A DNA stretch of 64,000 nucleotides from Branchiostoma floridae (Eukaryota; Chordata; Leptocardii; Amphioxiformes; Branchiostomatidae): contig NC_049984.1 in the NCBI RefSeq assembly GCF_000003815.2, positions 2,995,897-3,059,896 on the forward strand, given 5' to 3'. Every line of letters starts with the position of its first letter. Position 1 is the first letter of the stretch. Both the position numbers and the translations under genes were made by a program. This document shows, in pieces, positions 43,812 to 55,551 of this stretch. The notes under the pieces are model-generated. The model saw only the letters and a program-made list of their open reading frames with translations. It ran no database searches and was not told where the DNA came from.

Positions 43812-45172
43812 CTCCTGTACCCTGGTATTACAATTAAATGACCTGAAATTTGGTATAGATAGGCATTAGATACTTGGTAACAAGATTCAAGTAAAATTTT
43901 TGACATAAACAACTTTAAAATGATTAATTTTGGCACTTTTCTGAGGGGAAATTTGTTTTCTTTTGGCCTCCTGACGTGACCTTCCGTGACCCCGCACAGA
44001 GCCACACCTGTGCGCGTCAGCCGGAGAGTTAATTGAATCAAAGACCTAGCCAATCAGCGAAGAGGAGGCCAAAGGCTAATTAATATTCATAAGCGGGGCC
44101 TCATGATCCCGTATATAGCAGTGTTCCCGCCAGGGGGAGCAAAGCCCGCCTAAGGCTCTCGCATTTTAGACTATTCAGAAGGCTTTATATTGTATCAGTT
44201 CTTAGGGGCATATCTATGATAATCGCAGCAGTCACTTAACTTCTCTTCAGGAGTTTAGCGTAACACTGTTTCAGGTCAAACCGTCAAAGGCAACTAAAAA
44301 CAAACTTTAACGTTACTGAGTTCAACAGTACTTATAACTTGTTATCCGAAGTTGAAACGCTAGCGATGGTATTTTCGCTGCGCTGTTAGCTCCGTGCGAC
44401 TGTTGTTGACGGTCTTATAACGGTATATTTTGCACCCCTGTACCCTGGTATGAGTAACATTTGGTATAGATAGGCATAATATAGTTGGTAAAATGATCCA
44501 AGTAAAATTTTTGGCATAAAGTACTGTAAAAGGCTTAATTACAGCACTTTTTTTAGGGGAAATTGGTTTTCTTTCGTTCTCCATGCCGTGACCTTTCGGA
44601 CGTTCACCCCACAGAGCCGACATCTGCACCTGCGTCTAGCCGGCAGGAAGAGTTAATTCAATTAATGGTTCAGCCAATCAGCGAAGAGGAAAGCGAAGGC
44701 TAATTAATATTCATAAGCGGGACCACACAATACGTTAACTTGAAGACTCAGGCCGTACAGACTTCTCGCCAGGATTTTTTCAAAGCGTCGGACAGGGGTC
44801 CGGGGGCCGCCGAATGTCCCTGGCGGGGTCCAGGGGCAGGGCCACTGTGGGGGGGACCCAGGTGGGCGAAGCCCCCCCGGAAGCTCTTGCATTTTAGGCT
44901 ATTGAGAAGGCTTCTTTTATCAGTTTTTTTAGGGCCATATCTACGATAATCGTAGCAGTCACTTATTTCTCTTCAGCAGTTTGACTTTAAAATATTTCGG
45001 GTCAAAGCTTCAAAGACAACTAAAACCTCATAAACAACAAACTTTACTTAGCTCAACAGTATACAAAAATATTGTACGGGTTGCCATCCTTAGTTGAAGC
45101 GCTTATTTATAGCGCTAGTATCTTCGCTGCGCCGTTAGCCGCCGTGCGACTTTTGTTGACGGTCTGATATCC
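43812..45172. repeat. Two-copy tandem duplication with a conserved promoter-like block
   Basis: Copies at 43812-44428 and 44429-45172. Both contain AGCCAATCAGCGAAGAGGA then GGCTAATTAATATTCATAAG CGGG (44045-44096 and 44672-44720), nearly identical while flanks have diverged. They also share TATCTACGATAATCG-like and CGTGCGACTGTTGTTGACGG words. The second copy holds an extra GC-rich stretch at 44755-44885 containing GGGGTCCAGGGGC and GGCGAAGCCCCCC. Confidence 0.8.
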
Positions 45173-47519
45173 CTACGTCGCCGCCTCGCTGATATTCCCA
45201 CGGACATGTTTCAAAAAAAATACCCAGCAAAAAACGCTGTTCTGCGTCAAATTCTATTCTATAAAACTCAGTGTTACAGTCTAAATATTTTGTAGAAGCA
45301 CCGCTGTAGGAAAGAAGGTCCAAGCAATGTAAAACATCACGTAGCATGAAGTTCGCTGTCAACTGGCACACAGCACATGACTGTTTGAAACTCTAAGTCT
45401 AATCAACAGCCGTGTTTGATTGATAGCCGGCGGTCCTATGATGAATTCGGTGAAAGGTGCGTTAGTTAGAAAATCTGCGTTTAGTTTTGATACGTAATTA
45501 TAAGTTAGACAGTGGCGAGAATGATTATTTTCTCATCAATATTTCTCTTCAGAATTATTTGAACTTAATTGTACATCTAAACAATTGGCTTACCTGTGCA
45601 ATGTATATATGATTAATGATCAGTGTACTGAAATCATGTGTAACGTATGGCTCCTAGTCAATAGATCAGCATTTTCTCTATAGTGACCACCTGTCTATAG
45701 TGGCCACATTTCCTAGTGCTGTTGTTGTTTGGCATAAACTTTGAACATTTAAATTGTTAGTAACTTTAAACTGCCAGAGTTTCAGCCCAATAAAACACTC
45801 TCAGCGCCAGGGTATGAACAGACTGACCAGACAGACGAAAATAAATCCTCGAACAAGGTTCAATCGTATCTTCCGGGTCTGGCAGGAAGTTGTTAAACTA
45901 AAATAAGAATAGGCTCGATGATTGATTGCATACAAAGTAAAACAGTTTAACAGTTTTACAGCTTGAAGAAAACAAACGCTCCTACAGTACCTGCACCTGC
46001 TTGATAATTATTAAATCGTATGCCCTACTTGAATAAAAAAGTTCCTTGCAATAATAAATGTACCCACATCACAAGGAGCTTATACTTTTTTAAACTTACA
46101 CCTAGTTATCGTACTGAAAATTGTTAATGACATTACATGAAGTCATTCAACAATTTTCAGTCATGATGAAAATTTTCTGAATGGAAGGTGTGATTATTGT
46201 CATTTTCTCAAAAATAGAAGCAAGCTCTGTTTTTACCTGGAGTCAATTCACAATACCAGTCCACTTTGGGGGATAATGTACTGTTAAGAGGATGTTCCAT
46301 TTTTGCGCAGGGGTGATTTGGAACAGTCCAATGTTGCGTGGGAAGGGGTATGGCTGAAATATGCTGTATTTGCTCTTAAGCAAATGTCGGCCTTTCTAGT
46401 TGAATGTTTGTGTTACACTAAGAGTGTAAAAGTGAGGAAAGCAACATTCTATAGCCAGCATCTGTTAGAATTTTGCCCATTCCGTCCTCTATGATGAACA
46501 AAAATTGGCATGTAAAGATATTAAAACAGATGCTATTGAACCAAGCAGAGTCTACAAGCAAAATTTGCGACTAAAAATGCAGGAAAAAGCAGTTCTGAGG
46601 ATCTAGATTTCAAATTATTATTTTCTAGAGGGAGCAAGCTCCCAGAGCCCCCTTCGGCACTCGACAGGATTCCCAAATTCAAAATCCAAGGGGCGGAAAA
46701 AATTAAAGCTGGCTAGAACACTGGAGGGAAGAGCACAAAAATACTTTGTGTGTGGCATTAAAATTACGACTTATCAAAACTGAAAGTACAATAGAAAGCT
46801 ACTAGGTGTGGCCCATTATCAAAGTAAATTTTTGTTTCCCCAATCCCTACCCTCCAACTAGATATCACAACGACACACACAGACAAATGGCACCTAAAAT
46901 ATGAATAACCTTCTTGGCAACAGCTAAACAAGCTAGCATTCTTATTTTGGAATCCAATACATAAAGCAGAACACTGTGTACAACTTGGAACTTCTTTTAC
47001 AATTCAAATACCGATCTAGGTAACTGTGTCTGTTCTTGGCACAGACTATTAGTCTGCAAGATTGCAGATGACGTCTTGGAATTGTGCCATCGACAGTCAT
47101 CTCGAACGCACAGGGTGTTAGGGAATAAATGACGTCAACATTCGGAGATAAATATAGATATTCCTGTAAAGATCACAAGACAGTCGGCTGATTGAAGCAG
47201 TCTGGGAATACAGCTCTTAGGGACCAATTATCTTTTACGCTGTATACTCTGCAATGCATATGGATGCAGTGTTTGTCAAAGTGGGTAAGATTTACTTTAA
47301 TTTTACTTTTCTGTTCTTTCACTTTACTTCAGCTAATGGAACAGAACATGGGATTGCTTAAAATGCTTATTCTATCATCAACTTTACCTGGAGTTGGTTT
47401 ACCATTCTAAGAACATTCACCACCAAAACTATGAGATGCAATTTTGCCCATTTTAGTATTTTCCAGTACAAATTTAGGCAAAATGACATGCCCGGTTGAC
47501 TGCACTGAAGCCCTCTAGT
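45173..47519. other. Spire intron 1 sequence; one hAT-like end
   Basis: No exon seen. A hAT-like end AAAGCTGGCTAGAACACTGG lies at 46705-46723, and a GGGAGCAAGCTCCC word precedes it. The other end of that element is not clear. Confidence 0.5.
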
Positions 47520-49720
47520 GATGATAACAATCACTGTTTAAAGAAAATATAATGAAAGCCAATTCCAAAGTTGGACGCAGTTGCAAAAATCCGTGCCATC
47601 CATCTGTATAACAACAGCAGTGATATCAGCAGCACACACACCTGTCCTTACTCAGCTCCCGAATCATGCCTAAATCTCCTTCAATGCCAAATTTCTCAAC
47701 AAGTCGTGAAAACCCTGGGATATCTACGAGACAAACCATTAAGAAAGGAGGGGGGTGCTACAAACACAAAACTACCCTACAGTGATGGTAACAACCACTG
47801 TTTGAAGAAACTATATTGGAAGCCCATTCTAAAGCCAGAGGCAGCTGTAAAATCTTTGCTATCCATCTGTGTAACAACTGCTGTGAAATCAGCACCACAC
47901 ACATGCACCACCACCATGATAACACCTTACACAATGTCATCACACCTGTGCTTGCCGCAGCACCCAAATCGTACCTTAACTTCCTTCAATGCCAAAGTTC
48001 CCAACAAGTCGTGAAAACCCTGGGATATCTACGGGGCAAACCATTAAGAAAGGAGGGGTGATGCTACAAACACAAAACTGCAGACCTACAGTGATGCTAA
48101 CAATCACTGTTCAAAGAAACTATTTTGGAAGCCAATTTTGAAGTCAGAGGGAACTGTAAAATCTCTGCCATCCATCAGTGTAACAACTGCAGTGAAATCA
48201 GCACCGCACACATGTACCCCCACTGTGATAACACCTTACTCAATATAATCACACCTGTCCTTACTTCTTCAATGCCAAAGTTCTCAACATCTAATCCAAA
48301 CCCTGGGTTATCTATGGGACAAACCATTAAGAAAGGAGGGGTGATGCTACAAACACAAAACTGCAGCCCTCCAGTGATGCTAACAATTAATGTATGAAGA
48401 AACTATATTGGACGTCAATTTCAAAGTCAGAAGGAAATGTGAAATCTCTGCAATCCATCAGTGCAACAACAGCAGTAAAATCAGCACCACACACATGTAC
48501 CCCCACTGTGATAACACCTTACACAATATAATCACACCTGTCCTTACTACTTCAATGCCAAAGTTCTCAACAACTAATCCAAACCCTGGGATATCTATGA
48601 CACAAACCATTAAGAAAGGAGGGAGGATGCTATACAAACACAAAACTACAGACCTCCAGTGATGATAACAATCACTGTTTGAAGAAACTATTTTGGAAGA
48701 CAATTTCAAAGTCAGTGGGAGTTGTAAAATAAAGTCAGAGGGAGTTGTAAAATCTCTGCTATCCATCAGTGTAACAACAACAGTGAAATCAGCACCACAC
48801 ACATGTACCACCACTGGGATAACACCTCACACAATGTCATCACACCTGTCCTTACTCCTTCAATGCCAAAGTTCTCAAAATCCAAACCCTGAGACATCTA
48901 AGGGACAAACCATTAAGAAAGGAGGGGTGATTCTACATACACACAATGTAACCACACAATGTAATCACACCTGTCCTTACTCCTTCAATGCCAAAGTTCT
49001 CCACATCTAATCCAAACCCTGAGACATCTAAGGGACAAACCATTAAGAAAGGAGGGGGATGCTACAAACACAAAACTGCAGCCTATCAATAAAGATAATG
49101 GTCACTGTTTGAAGAAACTATTTTGGAGGCCCATTCTAAGTCAGAGGCATTTGTAAAATCTCTGCCATCCATCCTGTACTAACAGCTGTAAAATAAGCAC
49201 CACACACATGTACCACCACTGTGATAACACCTCACACAATGTAATCACGGCTGTCCTTACTCCTTCAATACCAAAGTTCTCAACATCTAATCCAAACACT
49301 GGGATATCCATGGAACAAACCATTAAGGAAGGAGGGGGGATGGTACAAACACAAAACTGTAGCCTATCAATAAAGATAATGGCAATTGTTCTAAGAAAGT
49401 ATTTTTTTTAAATCCATTCTTAAGTCAGAGGGAGCTGTGAAATCTCTGCCATCCATCAGTGCAACAACTGCAGTGATATCAGCACCACACACATGTACCA
49501 CCACAGTGATAATACCTGATACAATATAATCACACCTGTCCTTACTTCTTCAATGCCAAAGTTCTCAACATCTAATCCAAACCCTGGGATATCTATGGGA
49601 TGGGATAAACCATTAAGAAAGGAGGGGTGAAGCTACAAACACAAAACTGCAGCCCTCCTGTAAAGATAATGATCACTGTTTGAAAAACGTACTTTGGAAG
49701 CCCATTCTTAAGTTAGAGGT
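47520..49720. repeat. Tandem array of about 8 units of 260-310 bp
   Basis: Units start with GATGATAACAATCACTGTTT near 47520, 47782, 48093, 48375, 48660, 49093, 49374 and 49662. They share AAATCAGCACCACACACATG, TTCAATGCCAAAGTTCTC and GACAAACCATTAAGAAAGGA. The stretch 48660-49093 contains an extra partial unit. Several units have open frames, but these shift between units, so it is satellite rather than a protein repeat. Confidence 0.85.
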
Positions 49721-50863
49721 AGCTGAAGAAAGTAGAATGGAAGCCAATTTCAAAGTTGTAGGTAGCCGTAAATCTCTGCAATCCATCAGTGTAATAACAG
49801 CAGTGAAATCAGCACCAGAATACTACTCCTTGATACTTGGTACAACATAAGTAGTGCCTCATTGCAGGCTAGGACAATTTTGCCAATTTTAGTACTTTTC
49901 ACTTGCAGTACACATTTAGCCGGATGAGATCCTCCTGAAAGACAGAAAACAAGGCTGTGATTTGCAGGGCCCCACCAGGTATTACCACACACCCGTCTCT
50001 GCTGTAATAACACAGAGATAAAGGGAGGCGGCAACACCTGTGAAGTAGAGATAAGAGACCGTACTACACCTACGTAATCTAACTGAAGCCAAGCAATCTT
50101 ACAGACCAAACTATTCCATGTTCAAGCCAAGGCTAAAGGTATCCTGCTTCTGTGATACAAATGTATGAGATTAAGACTACGGTACCAGTATTCTTTAGAG
50201 TTGCCAAATTGCTACTTGAAATGTATATTTCTTTTCTGCATTCTCCAACCTTTTTTCTAACATATTGCGACTGGGTATCTTGTTCAAAGGTTTAAAAAAA
50301 ATCACAATCCAAGATTCTCAATACATTGAACTTAATCGAGGAAATTGGCCAATATTACTATTGAAAGTACAGAATATTACTATCATACTTCAATATACAG
50401 GATCGCAAATTATCTATATTCTTATCTGCAATTGCAACTTCAAACCAATTTTTCTGCATATTGCAGCTGCGTATTTTGTTCCAATGGTGATTCTCAATAT
50501 AATGTATTCGTTTATTTTGAGGAATCAGGTCAAAATTACTATATATGTGATCGCAGACCTTCTGGCATAGTTTCAACAAGAAATAGTCACTGATATTTTC
50601 TGCGCAATTGCAAAAGGGGGAAAGAACCCAAAAATGTACAGTGCAAACCAATGTGAGGCAAGGCAGTGTTTTATGGGGCTGATGAATAGCATTTTTTCAG
50701 ATCCCAGGGGAAATAGAAGTCCTACTACAGTACGCCAACTGTGCAATACCTGACGTATGGCGTACATACTACATGTAGGAGGGTGCGCAGTTAATGATAG
50801 TGTTGAACACCCGGCGTGAATACAGATGGACATTTGTAAACATTACTTTTTCCCACTGTGGTC
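49721..50863. other. Spire intron 1 sequence, nothing recognised
   Basis: AT-rich sequence without recognisable exons or complete transposons. Confidence 0.6.
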
Positions 50864-51222
50864 CAGGCTTTTAGCTAGGATTTTATTATAGGGAGTCCAA
50901 ATTTATTGGTGAGGCGCGGTAAGTTACTATTGTAGGGGGGGCCGGAGGCATCCACCTTCCATGGTGCAGAGTTTTTGATGATTTTAAGTTAAAACAGTGC
51001 ATTCTAAGGTATCTAAGAGCCATAAATACTGTTACAGAGGTCATACTCATAGTAGAAAACTGTGACCACAGATGACCTGGTAGCATCCCTGGTCCATCAG
51101 AATTTCAAGCTTGTCAGCGGATTTTCTCCCCAGTGTAAGGGCGTCCAGTGCGTCAAATTCCTTGCTATTTTAAGAAAAGCGTGTCCAGATGACGCCTTGC
51201 CGCGTGCCTGGCTAAAGGCCTG
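50864..51222. mobile_element. hAT-like MITE, TIR CAGGCTTTTAGCTAGG
   Basis: It starts CAGGCTTTTAGCTAGG and ends CTGGCTAAAGGCCTG. The flanks CTGTGGTC and CCGTGGTC agree at seven of eight bases, fitting an aged 8-bp target duplication. It shares internal words (CAGAATTTCAAGCTTGTCAG, AAGGGCGT) with 61621-61965. Confidence 0.8.
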
Positions 51223-51729
51223 CCGTGGTCTGATGAAGTAAGGGCTACTACAGATTTACGATTCCAAAATTTACAACACTCTTCCTCTTTTTTCTCTAAC
51301 CATTACCATTGCCATTACAACTTTCCTTTATTGCCTGACCTCATATTTCCTCCACTCTAGGAAGAAATGTGCCAAATTAAGGGCAGCTCGTGCACCACCT
51401 TAGTCAGTTAGTGGCAAGAATTAACGTATAATCGAATTTCAAGATTTACAAGACATGTTTTTTCCCTAACTGTAACCTCAACTTTACAAGTTGCATGACT
51501 AATGCAGGGGCTAAACGATGGTAAAACCTGCGCTAATCCAATTGTGCAGAGCAGGCTGTAGTAATGAGATTATTTCATCAGATGCTGGGAATTTGTCAAA
51601 CTTGCTCACTGTGATTCTCCAGCTGCCACTATTGAAAGAAGAGCCTGTCAACTATAATTATGAAACATATATGATGCACACAATTAGGCAATCAAAGATG
51701 GCAGACTTCACCTCTTCAGTCAGAAATGC

Positions 51730-51900
51730 ACATACACAGACACAAAGACACACACACACACACACACACACACTGCAAGCACACAATCATACACACACAC
51801 ACAAACACAGACTACAAGCACACACATGCATGCACTCACACAGGCACACACATCACAAGCACACACACAAGCACACATACACACACACATGCAGAGAGAC
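51730..51900. repeat. CA-rich microsatellite
   Basis: ACAC runs with interspersed CATGCA and CAAGCAC words. A 146-residue plus-strand frame crosses it but is His/Thr low complexity, so I do not call a gene. Confidence 0.9.
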
Positions 51901-52385
51901 ACAAAAACAAAACTTCATGATGTTCAAGATCATATTCTTTGTAAAATATTCTGTATAAACTTTCTTTGAATTATAAAATATATCATCATGACAGTCTTCC
52001 TTTGATTAACAGGCTTAACTTCTGATTACAAATCAAAAGCAGCCCACTTTAATGGCTTTAAGAGATTACTTTGTCTGGATTTAATCTGACTGTGAGATTA
52101 GGCATGCAGGGATTTGTGAGATTTCCTGTTGATTGTCCATCTGTCATATGTAATGACAGTCTGGCAAGGGGAACAGTATGGCACTGTCCCAGCATATACA
52201 ACTGCAGTGGTTTGAATAGTCCTACTTTTGGATCTCAAGTTTTGGGGTTTAGACCCTGGCTGGAAGAAGCTCTCCCTTTAGTTTAGGGGATCCTTCCTAC
52301 CTTGAAGACATTCAAAAATTATGCAACCAAAATTCTATGGCACTGTCCCAGCTTGTACATCTACATAGAATGCCACTGACATGCC

Positions 52386-52640
52386 GTGCTCAAACTATTT
52401 TTTTTCAACCAGGTTGCCCAGGCGGCAACATGAGTTAAAAGCCAGGTTGCAAGATCAATATTTCAGGTTGCCCCACTTCCAAGTTATTACTTTCTTCATA
52501 TCAGCTGCTTATCCATTATCTTTCCTTCCATTTACATATTATAACTACATGTGTACATCCATTTTATGTTATCAAGAAATAGATACAAAGGCTTATTCAC
52601 GTAGGAGGGAAAAAGCGGTGCTCCAACTGTAAAATTCAGT
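52386..52640. mobile_element. Degenerate hAT5-like copy, reverse orientation
   Basis: CAACCAGGTTGCCCAGGCGG, GTTAAAAGCCAGGTTGC and TTTCAGGTTGCCCCACTTCC mirror the right half of 30080-30705. GAAAAAGCGGTGCTCCAACT mirrors its middle. One end is eroded. Confidence 0.65.
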
Positions 52641-53390
52641 GTCAATGCCCTCATACAGATAAGCTCCCACACTTGAACTTAAGTAGTAAGCAGGCAGACA
52701 GGCTGTCCACGCTGATTGCTTGACTCCACAAAACAAGAAACATTCTGAATACTAAAATCAACTTTCAACTTCACGACCAGAACTCATAGTGTTACCCAAT
52801 TTATCCCACCTAACTCCCTTTCCCAGATCACAAGAAACAAATTCTCCCACACAGCACACACTTAATTCTCTACAAAGGACCCCAAAGTACTCCACAAGCC
52901 ATTACACAGTGTCAATACCCCCATATCGATATGTTCCCACACTTAAAGCGGTAAGCAGGCAGACAGTCTGTCCACAAGATCCTGTAAGAAAGTGTTTGCT
53001 CCACTCCACAAAACCAAATGCATAAACATTTAATGTGAATCCACACGAAAAAAAACACAGTGTCGTCGGCTTCTGAATATCAAAATCAACTTTTAAGTTC
53101 ACAACCACAACCAGAACTTATGCCCAATTTATCCCACCTAACGCCATTTTCCAAACACAAGGAACAAATTCTCCCTCACAGCACACACTTGATTCTCTAG
53201 CTCTTCAAACGAACCCAAAAGTACTCTATAAGCCATTTTACAGTGTCAATACCCTCATACAGATAAGATCCCACACTTAAAGCGGTAAGCAGGCAGACAG
53301 ACTGTCGGCGAGACCCTGTAAGAAGCTGATTGCTCCACTCCACAAAATCTCCGCCGGCTCTCAGACTAATCGCCTGTAAAAGATCCTAAG
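52637..53390. repeat. Three tandem units of 270-335 bp
   Basis: Units start CAGTGTCAATGCCCTCATAC near 52637, 52907 and 53241. They contain GTAAGCAGGCAGACAG, AAATCAACTTTCAACTTCAC and CCCAATTTATCCCACCTAAC. The first begins inside the edge of the hAT5-like remnant. Confidence 0.85.
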
Positions 53391-53399
53391 TCTGGCACC

Positions 53400-54901
53400 A
53401 GTCAGGGATTCAGAAGAGACTCATTTATTTCCTTGCCATATACATCACACGTGCGTCCTTGACTGTCAATGAACTTTGAGAATCATACAGGGCATTAGGA
53501 AACTAATCAACGATTGTCTTAACTACTGAGTTGTGATATCAACTTAGAACCAAGGACATTGTCTGGTTTGTTTGTTCTTTATATAAAGCTAGATGTATGA
53601 CATTGTATAATGTAGATTTTCATTTATGTATTTTAACCAGGGCTGCCTAGCTCAGCGATTAACATTGCTTGGCAGTTGGGCCCTCTGTTACACAAATATA
53701 AATTTAAAAAAGTTTTTTTACAAACTAGCATACTAGACGACAGTTTAACTCAAAACAACAGTGCAAGTATCTACTCCTGCTACATGTACTTAACATCTCT
53801 ACAGCCAGAAAGATGGAATTTCAGTTGGTAATTTAAACCAAGCCAATTAGTGGAAAACCAAATCTTCTGGTCATACTACTCCATAATGCACAGATTCCAA
53901 TTATGCTAATATTTGGCTTGAAAATATAAACGTAATTTCTCTTGAGAAATTTTTACAAAATATATTAGCAGAAAGACATATGCCATGCCAGTTTTGAATA
54001 CATTAACAGGACCAGATGCTAGCAAAAACATCCACAGAAAAAAATGTATGCTGCCTCGAGCTCCTGAATACATAAAAAATCAACTTTCATCATTCATTGC
54101 CCAGCTTCGCAACCCACAAGGTTATTAAACTTAAAATTCAAACATTCAACCATAAAATAAAAGACTTTAGCCGGACAGTGCACCAGGCTTACAGGAAACC
54201 CTTCCAATCTACCATCTCCAGAGCTACATCATCCGGGGATCGGCCTGACACCACCGCTGCCACTTCCCAGACAAATTACAAGCCCTGGGAATGAGCTGGC
54301 TGCATGCCAACATGCTGTGTCTGGGCTGAGGGCCTCCTGGGTTGGGATATGGTGCTATTGGCTGTCATACTGGGAATGTAGTGACGCATCAACTGTGATA
54401 CATGCTGATAAAAACAATTCCACCAAGGAATTCTTTTGTGCCAATCATTCTATATAGTTTTGTGGATGCAGATTTTTTTACAATGTTTATAAAGACATGT
54501 AAATGTAACTGTAATTAATCACAATGAGGCACTGTACAAAAAATGTTATTGCTTATTGTTGTAACTTAAAAAGTTCCAACAATAAGGTATCTAGCTACAT
54601 GCAAATATATATATATATATATATACATATATAATATTATTCACATGTACATACAGCTCAACACACATGTATATAAAGCTTAACATATCATGAAAATTGC
54701 AGCTTTTAAATGCTTAATGTAACAAAATTCTAACTGTTTTCAGGCAAACAAAGTTGTAGGCATGTCCTTGGTACTGAAATGACAGTGGTGCCTTCCCTTG
54801 GGTTGCACAACTTCATCAGTCAAAAAACAATGCTGAAAATAGTTGTTATACTTTTTTTTTAAAACTTTGTTTGGCTTAAGGTAGTTTAGCCCAATATGTA
54901 T
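53400..54901. other. Spire intron 1, no exon seen; TA microsatellite
   Basis: A (TA)n run lies at 54606-54640. Otherwise AT-rich sequence without recognised features. Confidence 0.6.
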
Positions 54902-55117
54902 CTATGATTCCATTTCGTCCTGGATAAAAGCACAATAATTTGACATTTTGAGTCTCAAATTAGAACGAGATAATAGCTTATCTGGAATTTCAACATCAAA
55001 AAGAATCTGAGGGGAAGCCTGTACCTTGGTACAAGCTTTCCTCTCAATCCTCTGTTTTTCGGTTGTATCTTTGGATAAACTTGTGCTTTGAGACATTGAA
55101 GAGCCAAAAACGAATCC
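54902..55117 (-). CDS. Candidate alternative last exon after the KIND exon
   Basis: On the minus strand CGTACCTTAGGCTACAG precedes a frame that is open for 71 codons to TAG at 54902-54904. It starts at a codon boundary (GGA TTC GTT), matching the phase 0 end of spire exon 1 only 218 bases upstream. The peptide includes SQSTSLSKDTTEKQRIERKA, QASPQILFDVEIPDKLLSRS and a tail FIQDEMES. I recognise no family. If used it would make a protein ending after KIND. The acceptor tract is weak and no clear poly(A) signal was found, so chance is possible. Confidence 0.3.
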   Translation of the reverse strand, partial: GFVFGSSMSQSTSLSKDTTEKQRIERKACTKVQASPQILFDVEIPDKLLSRSNLRLKMSNYCAFIQDEMES

Positions 55118-55335
55118 CTGTAGCCTAAGGTACGAAAGCATAACAATGGCACAGAGACATCGTTTAACTTATTTTCAATCAAAGTCTACAGTCACTCAAA
55201 TTGTTCTTTAAGGAGACAAATTCAGATACAGTTTATTTGCCGAAGCTGGAAATCCTGTATTCTGTACAATAAAATTGGTCCTTGCCATTAAACAATGTCC
55301 TACCTGTAGAGCATTACTATGATTACAGCACTCAC

Positions 55336-55551
55336 CTTTACAACTTGTTCTAATGTTTTCACTGTGTCTTCTGATGTGATTTCCTCGTCGGAATCTTCTA
55401 TCCCCTCGTCGTGATTCTGGCTATCATCGTTATCGTTACTGGTCATTCTGTCTATCAAGTCTTCCAGAGGATGGCTCAGTTCTCTCTCTTCTGACTCACT
55501 CAGTCCATAGTCTAACGCTCTGTACACTACAAGTCCTAGAGAATATACAAG
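55336..55551 (-). CDS. spire: Spire exon 1 (first in window): KIND domain, middle part
   Basis: The acceptor CTCTCCCCACAG and donor GTAAAG|GTGAGT bound 72 full codons. The peptide [20 protein letters not shown] continues [16 protein letters not shown], then an acidic loop rich in N, D and E, and ends TLEQVVK. It matches vertebrate [20 protein letters not shown]. KIND binds the C-terminal tail of formins such as FMN2/Cappuccino. The preceding exon or exons, with the start codon, were not found in 55.6-64 kb. Confidence 0.97.

Larger units (their letters stand above)
11658..55551 (-). other. spire: Spire-family actin nucleator gene, 3' part (whole locus)
   Basis: Spire proteins nucleate actin filaments through tandem WH2 domains, bind formins (FMN2/Cappuccino) through KIND, and reach vesicle membranes through a C-terminal FYVE-like zinc finger. 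Fourteen minus-strand exons each have AG acceptors and GT donors and join in phase at every junction. They total 1785 nt, or 594 codons plus stop. Order: KIND second half (exons 1-3), WH2 region (4-6), acidic/basic linker (7-9), Spir box (10), Cys-rich finger (11-13), C-terminal tail (14). Wording such as [24 protein letters not shown] and [10 protein letters not shown] is close to vertebrate SPIRE1/2. A 20-kb intron separates exons 1 and 2. The exon or exons for the first part of KIND and the start codon are not visible and probably lie beyond the right edge. Whether it is the sole spire gene of the organism cannot be told from here. Confidence 0.95.

Noticed and set aside
51518-51958. 146-codon ORF over the CA repeat
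   Set aside because: His/Thr low complexity produced by the microsatellite; no motif outside it.
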